64,000 nt of DNA, taken from CAITNM01 sp037138055. GTDB taxonomy: Bacteria; Pseudomonadota; Alphaproteobacteria; Paracaedibacterales; CAITNM01. The notes under the pieces were generated by a model. The model made no database searches and was not told where the DNA came from. It was given only the letters and a program-made list of their open reading frames with translations. The stretch covers positions 20,483-84,482 of the forward strand of contig JBAXJB010000003.1 in the NCBI GenBank assembly GCA_037138055.1, given 5' to 3'. Below, piece by piece: positions 8,446 to 17,073 of the stretch. Position numbers and translations under genes: made by a program. The stretch's first letter is position 1. The number at the start of each line of letters is the position of its first letter.

Positions 8446-9969
8446 ATGTTTTTAAAAGTTTTTATTTGTCTATGGACATACACTTTGTGTTCAACGGTTG
8501 TTAACGCAACTGACATTAACGTTTGGGAGCAAGCAAGCCAAGCGCTTCGATATCAAAATATCGACCTTATCAGACGCTTCAGTACAGAATTGAGCGACGA
8601 AAAAGCACCTTTAGAATTATTTACTTCTCAACAAAAAAAAAGTAATTGGGAAACTCCTGAAGCTTATAAGGAGCGCATGTTAGTACCGGCTCTGCTGTGC
8701 AAAGTAGGTTGGAAAGGTACTTTATTTTTAATGTCATCTGGAGAAAATATTCAAGAATTTTTTCAAGGAAATCTTCCGCTCTGTTTGAAAAAACCCGATG
8801 CAAAAGAAGTTGTCAAAAAATATTTCAAAGATATTGAAAATGCTGCAGAGAAAGGCCAAACAGGAGCTGTGTTATGTTTCATGTCTCTTTTTTATACAGA
8901 AAAAGATTGTTGGCAGCACAGTTTTTCTCATGGATTTTTTAAATATTGCCAGAAAAACGGATACGGAAATTTTGCAAAATATGTACTTCATCATTCAGAT
9001 GATTTTTCAGGACACAGCCGAAATATGCACAGCCAATTTAAGATTTGGAAAGGACAATGTTTAGCGGAGGCGTTTGTAACTGAGTTGAAAAAAGGAAATG
9101 CATATTATTTTGAGCATGAAAAAGAAAAACTTAAAAAATTAAAATTAGAACAACCATCTGTCAATGCGCTGTATGTAGAGTTGGCCAAACAAGCTCGTTT
9201 TGACTTAATGGATTTTGTTCTAACACATAATTCATGGCCACAACCATCATCTGAGGCAAAACTTACTGCCTTACAGATAGTAAATTCTACTTTCCACGAA
9301 GTATTGATGCAGAAAAACTATTCTAAAGCAAAGGCAATGCTCGCAAGAAAAACTGAAAACAAACCCGTACTAACAGTTTTACACGCTGCTGCAGCAAAAG
9401 CAGCGCAAGAAAGATCATGGCAGACAGTTGATGATTTACTTGCTAACATGTACGACGAATCACGCCCTGTACCACAAGCACTGACGGATGATTTATTTGT
9501 TTGTGCAGTGGCGTATCAAAATCATGAATACTTCAGCTTATTAACAGGCGAAAATCCTTTTGCAGTATTAACAGGTGAAGAATGGGCATATGCCCCTCCA
9601 AGCCCTCCTGCATTTGATAGAGGATTATTAGAAACCGTAAAATTCAGACATCAAGATATGTTTGATAGCTTTTTGGATAGTTATAGTGAAAAACTATCAG
9701 AGACTGGAATGAAAGCAGCTTTAGAACAAGCTGGAAAGCCTAAAGTTAATGGAAGTTTGTATGAAATCAATGCATCTTCAGGATTCTTTGATAATCACTA
9801 CCAAAAATGTTTAAAAAAGAAACTAGGTATTCCAACTATAGCTGATTTGATGCTTTCAAGTACGAATCTTGATTTTGAACTAATTGCACATAATACCATA
9901 GATTTATCGTCTCTGGTTATTCCCGTAATTGATGCAGCAAATAGCGTTACTGCTGGAACTGAAGCGTAG
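8446..9969 (+). CDS. exported protein of unknown function, helical-repeat-like
   Basis: About 507 aa from the ATG at 8446. In-frame ATG 8398 and TTG 8386 would add a second hydrophobic stretch. The ATG at 8446 gives a clean Sec signal (MFLKVFICLWTYTLC, cleavage near VVNA-TD). The mature part is mostly alpha-helical, with recurring A/L helix pairs such as LHAAAAKAAQERSW and LLETVKFRHQDMFDSFL that recall ankyrin- or SEL1-like solenoids without a clear consensus. No enzyme motif was seen. It is divergent from the cyd operon and ends 5 bases from the convergent permease gene. It may be a secreted host-interaction protein, but this is only inferred from the signal peptide. Confidence 0.7.
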   Translation: MFLKVFICLWTYTLCSTVVNATDINVWEQASQALRYQNIDLIRRFSTELSDEKAPLELFTSQQKKSNWETPEAYKERMLVPALLCKVGWKGTLFLMSSGENIQEFFQGNLPLCLKKPDAKEVVKKYFKDIENAAEKGQTGAVLCFMSLFYTEKDCWQHSFSHGFFKYCQKNGYGNFAKYVLHHSDDFSGHSRNMHSQFKIWKGQCLAEAFVTELKKGNAYYFEHEKEKLKKLKLEQPSVNALYVELAKQARFDLMDFVLTHNSWPQPSSEAKLTALQIVNSTFHEVLMQKNYSKAKAMLARKTENKPVLTVLHAAAAKAAQERSWQTVDDLLANMYDESRPVPQALTDDLFVCAVAYQNHEYFSLLTGENPFAVLTGEEWAYAPPSPPAFDRGLLETVKFRHQDMFDSFLDSYSEKLSETGMKAALEQAGKPKVNGSLYEINASSGFFDNHYQKCLKKKLGIPTIADLMLSSTNLDFELIAHNTIDLSSLVIPVIDAANSVTAGTEA

Positions 9970-9973
9970 CTAC

Positions 9974-11215
9974 TTACTTAATCAGTTCAATAACGATAAT
10001 TGCAACACCACATAAGAAAACTAGCGCCAAAATGCCATTGCCTCCTACTACTTTATAGGGGGTAATGCTGTTAGACTGACGCAGTTTATATGCAACTGCC
10101 GCAGGTAGCAAAATTGCCAACACACTAAGCGCAATTGACGCGTACCCCAAAGCCATGATAAAACCATTTGGGTAAAATAGTGCAAAAAATAACGGAGGCA
10201 CGAATGTTAAAAGTGCCGTTTGAAACCTTTGCCCTGATGTGTTTTTCTTCTTGAAACTTTCAGCTAAATAATCAAATAATCCAATCGCTACCCCTAAAAA
10301 TGAAGTAGAAACAGCAAAGAACGTAAAAATATTTGAACAATAGCCAATGGCACTGCTTTTGGTTACCTCGTTTAAATTGTGAATAAATGATGCAACGTTT
10401 TGTTCTTCTACCCCTGTTGATGGAGGTAAAACACCTAACGTAACCGTTTGCCATAAAATATATACAAATAGCGGAGCAATGCTTCCTGCAATAATAACTT
10501 TTCTTAAATATTTAGGATTCGGACCAACATAATTAACAAGTGTTGGGATACTTCCATGAAACCCGAATGATGTAAAAAACAGTGGTATTGCTAGCCAAAA
10601 TGCGCTTGGTTCACTACCAGCACTAGCTAAATATTGAGTTTGTATAAAGGGGATAAGACAATAGACAAGGCTTAAGAAAATGCCAACTTTGAAAAACAGC
10701 AAAAAACGATTTGCAAAATCCACATGACGAGTCGATGAATAGACAAAAACCCCAAGCATAGCTGCAAATGCAAATGCCATTAGTGCAAAAGGAACTGAAA
10801 CACCGAAAAAATTATCGATTCCTGTTTTAAGAAAGGCTGCTCCGCCAGTAGTATAGGCGGAGAGCAACGCATAAAACAAAAAGCCAATGCTAAGGGACGC
10901 AATCCATTTTCCAAAACGACCAAAAGTTTTCTCAGCCAAATACGATATGCTATATCCGCCACCGAACCGCAAGTTTATTTCCAAAGTAATAAGTGCTGCA
11001 AAACAGGTAAAAATCCACATAGCAACCAATAGCAAAGAACTATTAAGAAACCCTGCTTTACCTGAAGTCATAGGAAGTGCGAGCATTCCTGCACCAAAAG
11101 TTGTGCCAGCAACGATGAGTGTTGCTCCTATAAACCTACTTTTTGATGGAACTTGCATTTGTTGAGGTGTTTCCTGATTAAGAGATTCAGATACTAAACG
11201 GGTGGCTGTTTGCAT
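9974..11215 (-). CDS. aromatic amino acid (tyrosine/tryptophan) permease
   Basis: 413 aa, 11 or so transmembrane helices. The first helix carries GTTFGAGMLALPM, the hallmark of the HAAAP family (TyrP, Mtr, TnaB), which imports tyrosine or tryptophan by proton symport. Later helices contain FTSFGFHGSIPTLVNY, also typical of TyrP-like proteins. A polar 25-residue N-terminal tail precedes the first helix. It appears monocistronic. Family is sure; the exact substrate is not. Confidence 0.88.
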   Translation of the reverse strand: MQTATRLVSESLNQETPQQMQVPSKSRFIGATLIVAGTTFGAGMLALPMTSGKAGFLNSSLLLVAMWIFTCFAALITLEINLRFGGGYSISYLAEKTFGRFGKWIASLSIGFLFYALLSAYTTGGAAFLKTGIDNFFGVSVPFALMAFAFAAMLGVFVYSSTRHVDFANRFLLFFKVGIFLSLVYCLIPFIQTQYLASAGSEPSAFWLAIPLFFTSFGFHGSIPTLVNYVGPNPKYLRKVIIAGSIAPLFVYILWQTVTLGVLPPSTGVEEQNVASFIHNLNEVTKSSAIGYCSNIFTFFAVSTSFLGVAIGLFDYLAESFKKKNTSGQRFQTALLTFVPPLFFALFYPNGFIMALGYASIALSVLAILLPAAVAYKLRQSNSITPYKVVGGNGILALVFLCGVAIIVIELIK

Positions 11216-11290
11216 GAGAAACTTATCTAAATGGTTTCTTACATGGTAGGATGTTTTTACTTTTAAAATCTAGTCAAAATTATACTACCT

Positions 11291-11698
11291 ATGAACTTAG
11301 CTAATTTTTGGAAAAATTTTCCTGGTCAGTGGCACTTTGAAAGGTTTGTTTCTGATGAGAGCATACTGACTGGGTTTCTGAATGTGGAAAAAATAAATCC
11401 CTCCTTTTATAAAGCTCATGAAAACGGCACATACAAAAATAGTAATGAACAAACATTTTTTCGAGACTACCAGTTCAATTGGGAAAATGAGTGTTTAAAT
11501 ATTTCGGGATTCAATCCAAAAGATGGATACGTTCAGCTTCACAGTATAACTGGTGCATCAAGAATACATACACACATTTGTAAGCAAGATGTGTATGAAT
11601 TTGAGCTGAAGGAGTTTGGTTTGAATAGTTGGAAATCTGTTATTGTTATAACAGGTCCAAAAAAGAATTTAATAATAAAAACAAACTACACACGTTAA
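11291..11698 (+). CDS. DUF6314-like protein
   Basis: 135 aa, cytoplasmic, with no signal peptide. It begins with FPGQWHFERFVSDES followed by TGFLNVEKI, then a Y-x-E/N-G turn and alternating beta strands, matching the pattern of DUF6314 (a small beta-barrel family that opens with W-x-F-x-R and closes with a YxF/YEF strand near the end). Function is unknown in the family. It is divergent from the permease gene with about 75 bases between. Confidence 0.6.
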   Translation: MNLANFWKNFPGQWHFERFVSDESILTGFLNVEKINPSFYKAHENGTYKNSNEQTFFRDYQFNWENECLNISGFNPKDGYVQLHSITGASRIHTHICKQDVYEFELKEFGLNSWKSVIVITGPKKNLIIKTNYTR

Positions 11699-11753
11699 TA
11701 ATAATTGATTATGAAATAAAAATGCTGCATAATAATCATATGACTTTTATTGT

Positions 11754-12419
11754 TTGTTAATTGCTTTGATTTTTAAATTATTTATTATATTTAATGTTGT
11801 TTGCGTTGCTTATGGGGCAACTAATCTCGATGCATATCCAGTAGAACCACATTATAATTTAAGAACAAGAGACAAAAGAGCGCATTCTCTACATGAAGAA
11901 TCAACCACCTCCTCTGTAACCCCAGTAATCACTGCTACAAAACGAGCAAGAACTTCAAAGAAAAAACTTGCGCTAACTTTAACGAGATCAGAAATTGATG
12001 ACGATTTTGATGCAATTATGAGTAGCTCAATAGAGGCCTCTGTAACAAAGAAACTTTCTTTTTCTAAAGCATCTCTCCGTTTAGCAAAACGTGTTCAAGC
12101 TATTTTACCATCCACAGAAATTAATGAATTGGCACACATACTAGATAGAACAGGTAAACATTATCTCTTATCAAATGCAGTCTTTCAGAATGCACTCTTT
12201 AACTACGAAAAAGCTCTGGTAGATACAAAAAAATTCTTACAAGAAAAGTCAGAGCCACCATTTCCTTTGATTGGACTGACAGCTAGCAAAGGAACAAAAA
12301 CATATGAAAGACAGCTTTTATCAAGAAGAAGATCTGCCATTCAATACTACATGTCAGATAAAAAATTCAAAGTGCTATCCGCCGTCCATATGCTTACAGG
12401 AAGATCAAATCACTTTTAA
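11754..12419 (+). CDS. exported protein of unknown function with a basic patch
   Basis: 221 aa. The only start consistent with the frame is TTG at 11754; an in-frame stop lies at 11733. From TTG the protein opens with a Sec signal (LIALIFKLFIIFNVVCVAYG-ATN). The mature N-terminus is polar and disordered-looking (SLHEESTTSSVTP) and includes a basic cluster, KRARTSKKKL (about residues 60-69). A helical C-terminal half follows. No homologous family is recognised. The ribosome site is weak, which lowers confidence in the exact start. The basic cluster resembles a nuclear localisation signal, but could simply bind nucleic acid or membrane. Confidence 0.6.
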   Translation: MLIALIFKLFIIFNVVCVAYGATNLDAYPVEPHYNLRTRDKRAHSLHEESTTSSVTPVITATKRARTSKKKLALTLTRSEIDDDFDAIMSSSIEASVTKKLSFSKASLRLAKRVQAILPSTEINELAHILDRTGKHYLLSNAVFQNALFNYEKALVDTKKFLQEKSEPPFPLIGLTASKGTKTYERQLLSRRRSAIQYYMSDKKFKVLSAVHMLTGRSNHF

Positions 12420-12422
12420 GAA

Positions 12423-12977
12423 TTATTTCAGCAACCGCTTCGCTGTTTTAATAACATTTTCAAGGGAATTTTCCACGTGTAAAAACTGCGCATGCTCTTT
12501 GCGTGCAAAGTCAGAATCAATAATATGATGAAATAGTGAAACCAGAGGATCCCAGAAATTATTAAGGTTAGCAATAATAATTGGTTTATGGTGTAGGTTA
12601 AGTTGTTTCCAGGTCAGAATTTCAAAAAATTCATCTAAAGTTCCAAACCCACCTGGCATAATGATGAAAGCATCTGCTTTTTGAGACATTTGAAGTTTTC
12701 TAGTGTGCATAGTATCAACGACGTATATTTCGTGAAGCCCACTTTGCACACCTTCGCGTTCATCTAATTGTTCTGTCGTTACGCCCATAACAAGTCCGCC
12801 ATTTTCAACAACAGCATTAGAAACACGCCCCATTAACCCAAGGCGCCCTCCTCCATAAACCATATTAAAGCCATTTGTAGCAATTAGCTTTCCAAGCTCT
12901 TCCGCTGATTGATAGTAGAAGGGATCAACTCGTTCAGAAGCACCACAATATACACAAAGATATTTACCTTTAGTCAT
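12423..12977 (-). CDS. LOG-family nucleotide phosphoribohydrolase
   Basis: 184 aa, usual length for the LOG/TIGR00730 family, which removes ribose 5-phosphate from cytokinin nucleotides or related nucleoside monophosphates. Motifs: CVYCGAS near the start, VYGGGRLGLMG, and the catalytic PGGFGTLDEFFE. It is cytoplasmic and ends 3 bases from the convergent exported-protein gene. The biochemical class is clear; the physiological nucleotide is not. Confidence 0.9.
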   Translation of the reverse strand: MTKGKYLCVYCGASERVDPFYYQSAEELGKLIATNGFNMVYGGGRLGLMGRVSNAVVENGGLVMGVTTEQLDEREGVQSGLHEIYVVDTMHTRKLQMSQKADAFIIMPGGFGTLDEFFEILTWKQLNLHHKPIIIANLNNFWDPLVSLFHHIIDSDFARKEHAQFLHVENSLENVIKTAKRLLK

Positions 12978-13100
12978 GATTTACCTACCAGTTGGGCTTT
13001 ATCTGTATGAATGACACTAGACAAAGGTTTTTCTTCTGTCTCAGAATGACAAACAGTACTTAACATTTCATTAAAATTATAATTTTTCAAGGGGAAGTGC

Positions 13101-15272
13101 GTGTCTGCTGGTGAAATTCTTTCAGTTAAAATTAAAACTACGTTTGGAGACGACACTTTTGTAGTACAACGCGTTGTGGCTGAGGAAACATTATCTGAGT
13201 CATATGTTGTTGATGTGTACGCATCAACAACAACTTCTACATTTGATGGAGACGACTTGGTTCACACGAAAGCCGGAGTAATTTTTGAAGTATATGGACA
13301 AAAAGATTCATCTTCAAAACAGGGAGTTCGTGCTTATCATGGCGTAATCACACACATGGAACATTTGAAAACTGTCATTGATGAAGAAAAACAGTTAACG
13401 CATTTTTTCCACTTTCAGCTGCACTCTACTTTTTGGATGTTAAAACACGGATCCGACCACAGAATTTTTCAAGAACAATCAGCAATCGATATCATCCAAA
13501 CTATATTAAAAGAAAATGGCGTATCTGATTTTGAGATAAAAGCCAGTGGAGGCACAAGCGTGCGCGAATACTGTGTGCAATATGGTGAAAATCACTTTGA
13601 TTTTGTTTCAAGATTACTTGAAGAAGAAGGGATTGGATATTATTTCACCCATACAGATTCAAATCACACCATGGTTTTATTTGATCAAAATTCAAGTTTT
13701 ACGCACATTGCCCAAGGCTCATTAGCATTTTTAAATGTGGATGCTGACGGCGCATTCATTGATCGTGTTTTTGCTTTTGGTAAAAAATCTCAAGTAGCCC
13801 CTAAAGCTTATAAGACAATTGATTACAATTATAAAACACCCCACACACAATTGCTAAATAGCAGCTCTGGACCTGGGTTTGGAAAAGAAATTTACGAATA
13901 TCCAGGATTATTCCAAAAATCGAGTGATGGGCATAAATTAGCTGATCAACGTATGGAAGAAATTGAATGGTTTACAAAACGTGTTTATGGCAAAACAACC
14001 TGCCCAAGCATAGCACCTGGCTATACATTTACGCTGAAAGAGCATCCCATCAAAGAATACAACAAGGAATATGTCATTTCTTATGTACGTCATGAAATTA
14101 TTTCTCAAGCAGACGATCAATCAACAGAAGGAAGAGAATCTAATCTTCTAACTTATACAAACAGTTTTGAAGGTTTCTTAAAAACGATTCACTATCGCCC
14201 CTACCGTAAAACACTTAAACCGCGCATTTATGGATCACAAACAGCTTTTGTAACAGGTGCAGGAACCGAAGTATACGGCGATCCTATGGCACGCATCAAA
14301 GTTAAATTTCATTGGGATTTACGTAACCCTGACGATGAAACAAGTTCTTTATGGATTAGAGTAAGCCAATCATTGAGTGGAGCTGCTTGGGGAGCTTTAT
14401 ACATGCCACGCATTGGTATGGAAGTGGTTGTAGCTTTTATTGATGGAGATCCAGATAGGCCGTTAGTTACTGGATGCGTATACAACCAAGCATTTATGCC
14501 GCCTTATTCCCCCCAAGATAAACCTCATTACATGACTTTGAAGAGTAAAACGTTTGATGATGATTCTGGTCATAATGAATTACGTTTTAGTGACGATCCC
14601 GGTAAAGAAGAAATATTCCTGCATGGTCAATACGATATGAATACAGTGATTGAACATAGCAGAAAAGAGGATATGAACACAGGCGATGATACGTTAACCA
14701 TCCACAAAGGTGATAAAATGATTCACCAAAAAGGAAAAGGTACTATGTATTTAACCCTTATTGATAAGGGTGACCGCACCACAAATCTTAAAAAGGGAAA
14801 TTTTGTTATCGATGTTAATGGAACTATTTTAATTAAAGCGACCAAAGACATTACGATACAAACACCTAAAAATATCATCATGAAGGCCGGGCAAAATATT
14901 ATGATGAAGGCAGGGAAAAACATTATGATGAAAGCCGGGATGAATATACAGTCAAAAGCTGGGAAGAATATTCAAACAAAAGCAGGAATGAATATACAGT
15001 CCAAGGCAGGCATGAATATTCAATCAAAAGCAGGAATGAATATACAGTCAAAAGCTGGCATGAATATACAAGAAAAGGCGGGAATGAACATACAAGAAAA
15101 AGCAGGCATAATGATTCAAACCAAAGCTGGTATGATGATTCAGATGAAGTCCGGATTAGCTTTTCAAGCAAAAGCAGGAGCAATGATGGAATTAAAAAGC
15201 GGTGCGTTAATAAAAGCTGAAGGCGGTGCAATGGGCATGTTCAAAGGTGCAATTACGAAATTAGGAAATTAG
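13101..15272 (+). CDS. vgrG: T6SS spike protein VgrG
   Basis: 723 aa from a GTG start with AAGGGGA 10 bases upstream. Residues ~1-370 are the gp27-like part (SARFHxxL-type strands, YCVQYGENHFDFVSRLLEEEGI). Residues ~390-490 are the gp5 OB-fold, with DPMARIKVKFHWD and the VgrG signature ISLRVSQ-like WIRVSQSLSGAAWG and GMEVVVAFIDGDPDRPLVTG. From residue 595 to 706 there are 14 consecutive octapeptides of the form KAGxNIQx, which should form a long triple-stranded beta-helix needle. It trimerises at the tip of the type VI secretion tube. The MORN-repeat gene starts 2 bases after it and may encode its cargo, chaperone or adaptor. No effector domain is seen after the needle. Confidence 0.95.
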   Translation: MSAGEILSVKIKTTFGDDTFVVQRVVAEETLSESYVVDVYASTTTSTFDGDDLVHTKAGVIFEVYGQKDSSSKQGVRAYHGVITHMEHLKTVIDEEKQLTHFFHFQLHSTFWMLKHGSDHRIFQEQSAIDIIQTILKENGVSDFEIKASGGTSVREYCVQYGENHFDFVSRLLEEEGIGYYFTHTDSNHTMVLFDQNSSFTHIAQGSLAFLNVDADGAFIDRVFAFGKKSQVAPKAYKTIDYNYKTPHTQLLNSSSGPGFGKEIYEYPGLFQKSSDGHKLADQRMEEIEWFTKRVYGKTTCPSIAPGYTFTLKEHPIKEYNKEYVISYVRHEIISQADDQSTEGRESNLLTYTNSFEGFLKTIHYRPYRKTLKPRIYGSQTAFVTGAGTEVYGDPMARIKVKFHWDLRNPDDETSSLWIRVSQSLSGAAWGALYMPRIGMEVVVAFIDGDPDRPLVTGCVYNQAFMPPYSPQDKPHYMTLKSKTFDDDSGHNELRFSDDPGKEEIFLHGQYDMNTVIEHSRKEDMNTGDDTLTIHKGDKMIHQKGKGTMYLTLIDKGDRTTNLKKGNFVIDVNGTILIKATKDITIQTPKNIIMKAGQNIMMKAGKNIMMKAGMNIQSKAGKNIQTKAGMNIQSKAGMNIQSKAGMNIQSKAGMNIQEKAGMNIQEKAGIMIQTKAGMMIQMKSGLAFQAKAGAMMELKSGALIKAEGGAMGMFKGAITKLGN
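14883..15218 (+). repeat. 14-unit 24-bp in-frame tandem repeat in vgrG
   Basis: Fourteen consecutive 24-base units encode octapeptides beginning KAG or KSG (KAGMNIQS, KAGMNIQE, KAGKNIQT and variants). The central units (about positions 3-9) are nearly identical at the protein level but differ at synonymous sites. There is no spacer sequence. A glycine every eight residues matches the octapeptide pitch of the phage T4 gp5 needle. Confidence 0.93.
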
Positions 15273-15274
15273 AC

Positions 15275-16126
15275 ATGGTCCTTGATAGTCATCAATTTGC
15301 AGGAACTGATCAAAAAGCGATCAACCAAGAAAAAACTGAAGAACAATTACAACAAGTAACTGAAAATAAAAAAGATGCTGAAACGCTAGTTCGTCAATCT
15401 CAAGACATTTTAAAAAAACCATATAGCATCAAAGATTTTGCAAAACATTCAGCTAGTCAGAATGTAAGTATTGATGATAATAGCGAAAAAGCTCCGGATT
15501 GCTCGCCAGGTTACGAACATTGCGCCCAAGAAAATGAAGACGAAATCAGAACTTTTGAGGAAGAAAGTCAACGTGAAGAAGAAGACGCACACGATGACAA
15601 AGAAGAAGACTCTGAAGAAGACGACGAAGAGACTCCTAAGGAAGATATCACTGCACCTGTGCACGAAGTGAAAATTCAAAAAGTAGGCGATAAAATTTTA
15701 CACGCCGAATTTTCAAAGGGATTAAAACATGGGGTAACTAGCATTAAAACCAAAGAAGGGCATTACGAAATGCAAGCACATTATGTGAAAGATAAACTTG
15801 ATGGTCCTACAACATATTATTACCCAGATGGAAAAATAGAACGCGAAATAAATTTTCAACAGGGAGAAATGCATGGCCTGATGAAGTCTTTTCATGAAGA
15901 TGGAAAAACAGCAATGGAAATTGAATATGAGCGTGGAATAATGCACGGAATGTCAAAAATTTATGATGAATTTGGAAATAACCAAATTTTTTCAACCTAC
16001 AAAAAAGGTAAACTTCACGGAGAAATGATTATTTTTTCTAACGGAAAACCTTATTTAAAAAAAATCTATCACGAAGGACGTGAAACACACCAACAGCATG
16101 ACCCGGAAGCGGCACACAGTTGTTAA
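15275..16126 (+). CDS. MORN-repeat protein paired with VgrG (candidate T6SS cargo/adaptor)
   Basis: 283 aa, starting 2 bases after vgrG stops, so surely co-translated. Residues 1-60 are polar and helical. About residues 85-128 are strongly acidic (runs of E and D). From about 145 onward come roughly five repeats of 22-23 residues with the pattern YxxGxxHGxxxxYxxxGK (KGLKHGV, KDKLDGP, QGEMHGL, RGIMHGM, KGKLHGE), the variant MORN/YwqK-like type. There is no signal peptide, as expected for a T6SS-delivered or cytoplasmic protein. MORN repeats often contact membranes or other proteins. The role as effector, adaptor or immunity protein is inferred from the gene order alone. Confidence 0.8.
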   Translation: MVLDSHQFAGTDQKAINQEKTEEQLQQVTENKKDAETLVRQSQDILKKPYSIKDFAKHSASQNVSIDDNSEKAPDCSPGYEHCAQENEDEIRTFEEESQREEEDAHDDKEEDSEEDDEETPKEDITAPVHEVKIQKVGDKILHAEFSKGLKHGVTSIKTKEGHYEMQAHYVKDKLDGPTTYYYPDGKIEREINFQQGEMHGLMKSFHEDGKTAMEIEYERGIMHGMSKIYDEFGNNQIFSTYKKGKLHGEMIIFSNGKPYLKKIYHEGRETHQQHDPEAAHSC

Positions 16127-16178
16127 CTTTTATTTTGTTGCTTATAATAAAAGTCAAAAGTATACCTAGAAGGTTTGA

Positions 16179-17009
16179 ATGCCTGAACTTGATTATGTAG
16201 CCACAGAGTCTGCAATAAACGAAAAACAACAAAAGCGCGAAAAGTTTAAAACCGAAGCAAAAAGCCTTACAAAATTCATTATAGGTTTTTTAGTTTTTAG
16301 CACATTATTTTTCAAACCATTCAATATTCCAACTGGATCAATGATTCCTAATTTGTTGATTGGAGATTTTTTAGTCGTAAATAAATTTGCTTATGGCTAT
16401 ACACGATATAGCTTGCCTTTTGGGTCAGATGTTGATTGGTTTAAAGGACGAATACTCCCGGAAAACCCTAAAATGGGGGATATAGGTGTATTTCATAACC
16501 CAAAAGATTCTGAACCATTTTCTATTTTGGGAATTAAGCTTTGGGATTCCGCAAAAGATTACGTTAAACGCATTATCGGTTTGCCAGGTGACCGCATTCA
16601 AATGAAAAAAGGACGTTTGTGGATTAATGGTAAAGAGTGCCCTATTAAACGAGTTGAAGATTTTCCCCACGTCGATCACTATGGTAAAAATATTATGGCT
16701 CAAAAGTATGAGGAAACACTTCCGAACGGCGTTAAGCACACTTTTATTAAGTGCATTCCTTTCGGAGAGCATAGAGTCGATGATACGCCAGAGTATGTCG
16801 TTCCAGAAAATCACTTCATGATCATTGGTGATAACCGCGATGGGTCGCTTGATAGCCGCTACATGAACGACAAAGTAAGTTTTATTTCTTATGATCACCT
16901 TATGGGTAAAGTCGCTTTTGTATTCTTTTCAACATCGGCAAAGTGGTATGAAGTTTGGAAATGGTTCACAGGTGTAAGAATTGAACGCATAATGACTATT
17001 CCTGAATAA
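16179..17009 (+). CDS. lepB: signal peptidase I
   Basis: 276 aa, typical length. One N-terminal membrane segment (about 29-46) is followed by the catalytic Ser in PTGSMIPNLLIGDFLVVNK and the catalytic Lys in VKRIIGLPGDRI. Box E is IGDNRDGSLDSRY. It cleaves Sec and Tat signal peptides at the outer face of the inner membrane. An AGAAGG-like ribosome site precedes the ATG. It follows the vgrG-MORN pair by about 50 bases and ends at an intrinsic terminator. In many alphaproteobacteria lepB sits with rnc and era; here rnc is 22 kb away. Confidence 0.96.
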   Translation: MPELDYVATESAINEKQQKREKFKTEAKSLTKFIIGFLVFSTLFFKPFNIPTGSMIPNLLIGDFLVVNKFAYGYTRYSLPFGSDVDWFKGRILPENPKMGDIGVFHNPKDSEPFSILGIKLWDSAKDYVKRIIGLPGDRIQMKKGRLWINGKECPIKRVEDFPHVDHYGKNIMAQKYEETLPNGVKHTFIKCIPFGEHRVDDTPEYVVPENHFMIIGDNRDGSLDSRYMNDKVSFISYDHLMGKVAFVFFSTSAKWYEVWKWFTGVRIERIMTIPE

Positions 17010-17025
17010 AGGTCAAGCTAATCAC

Positions 17026-17056
17026 AAAAAAAGGGCTCTTTAAAGAGCCCTTTTTT
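17026..17056. terminator. bidirectional intrinsic terminator between lepB and the patatin gene
   Basis: An inverted repeat with GGGCTC/GAGCCC stem arms extended by A/T pairs, flanked by A-runs on the left and T-runs on the right. It can therefore end transcripts from both convergent genes. Confidence 0.9.
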
Positions 17057-17073
17057 CTTACAGAGGAATTTTA

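Noticed and set aside
14883..15218. Regular 24-bp repeats that might be taken for a CRISPR array
   Set aside because: There are no spacers, the period is exactly in frame with vgrG, and the units encode the expected needle octapeptide.
14923..15231. Minus-strand 102-aa open frame over the vgrG repeat
   Set aside because: It is the antisense shadow of the low-complexity repeat and gives a Leu/Ser-rich artefact with no ribosome site.
15449..15679. Minus-strand 76-aa hydrophobic open frame opposite the acidic part of the MORN gene
   Set aside because: It arises because Glu/Asp codons read as Phe/Leu/Val on the opposite strand.
16425..16898. Minus-strand 157-aa open frame inside lepB
   Set aside because: lepB is intact with all catalytic motifs; no ribosome site or known similarity for the antisense frame.
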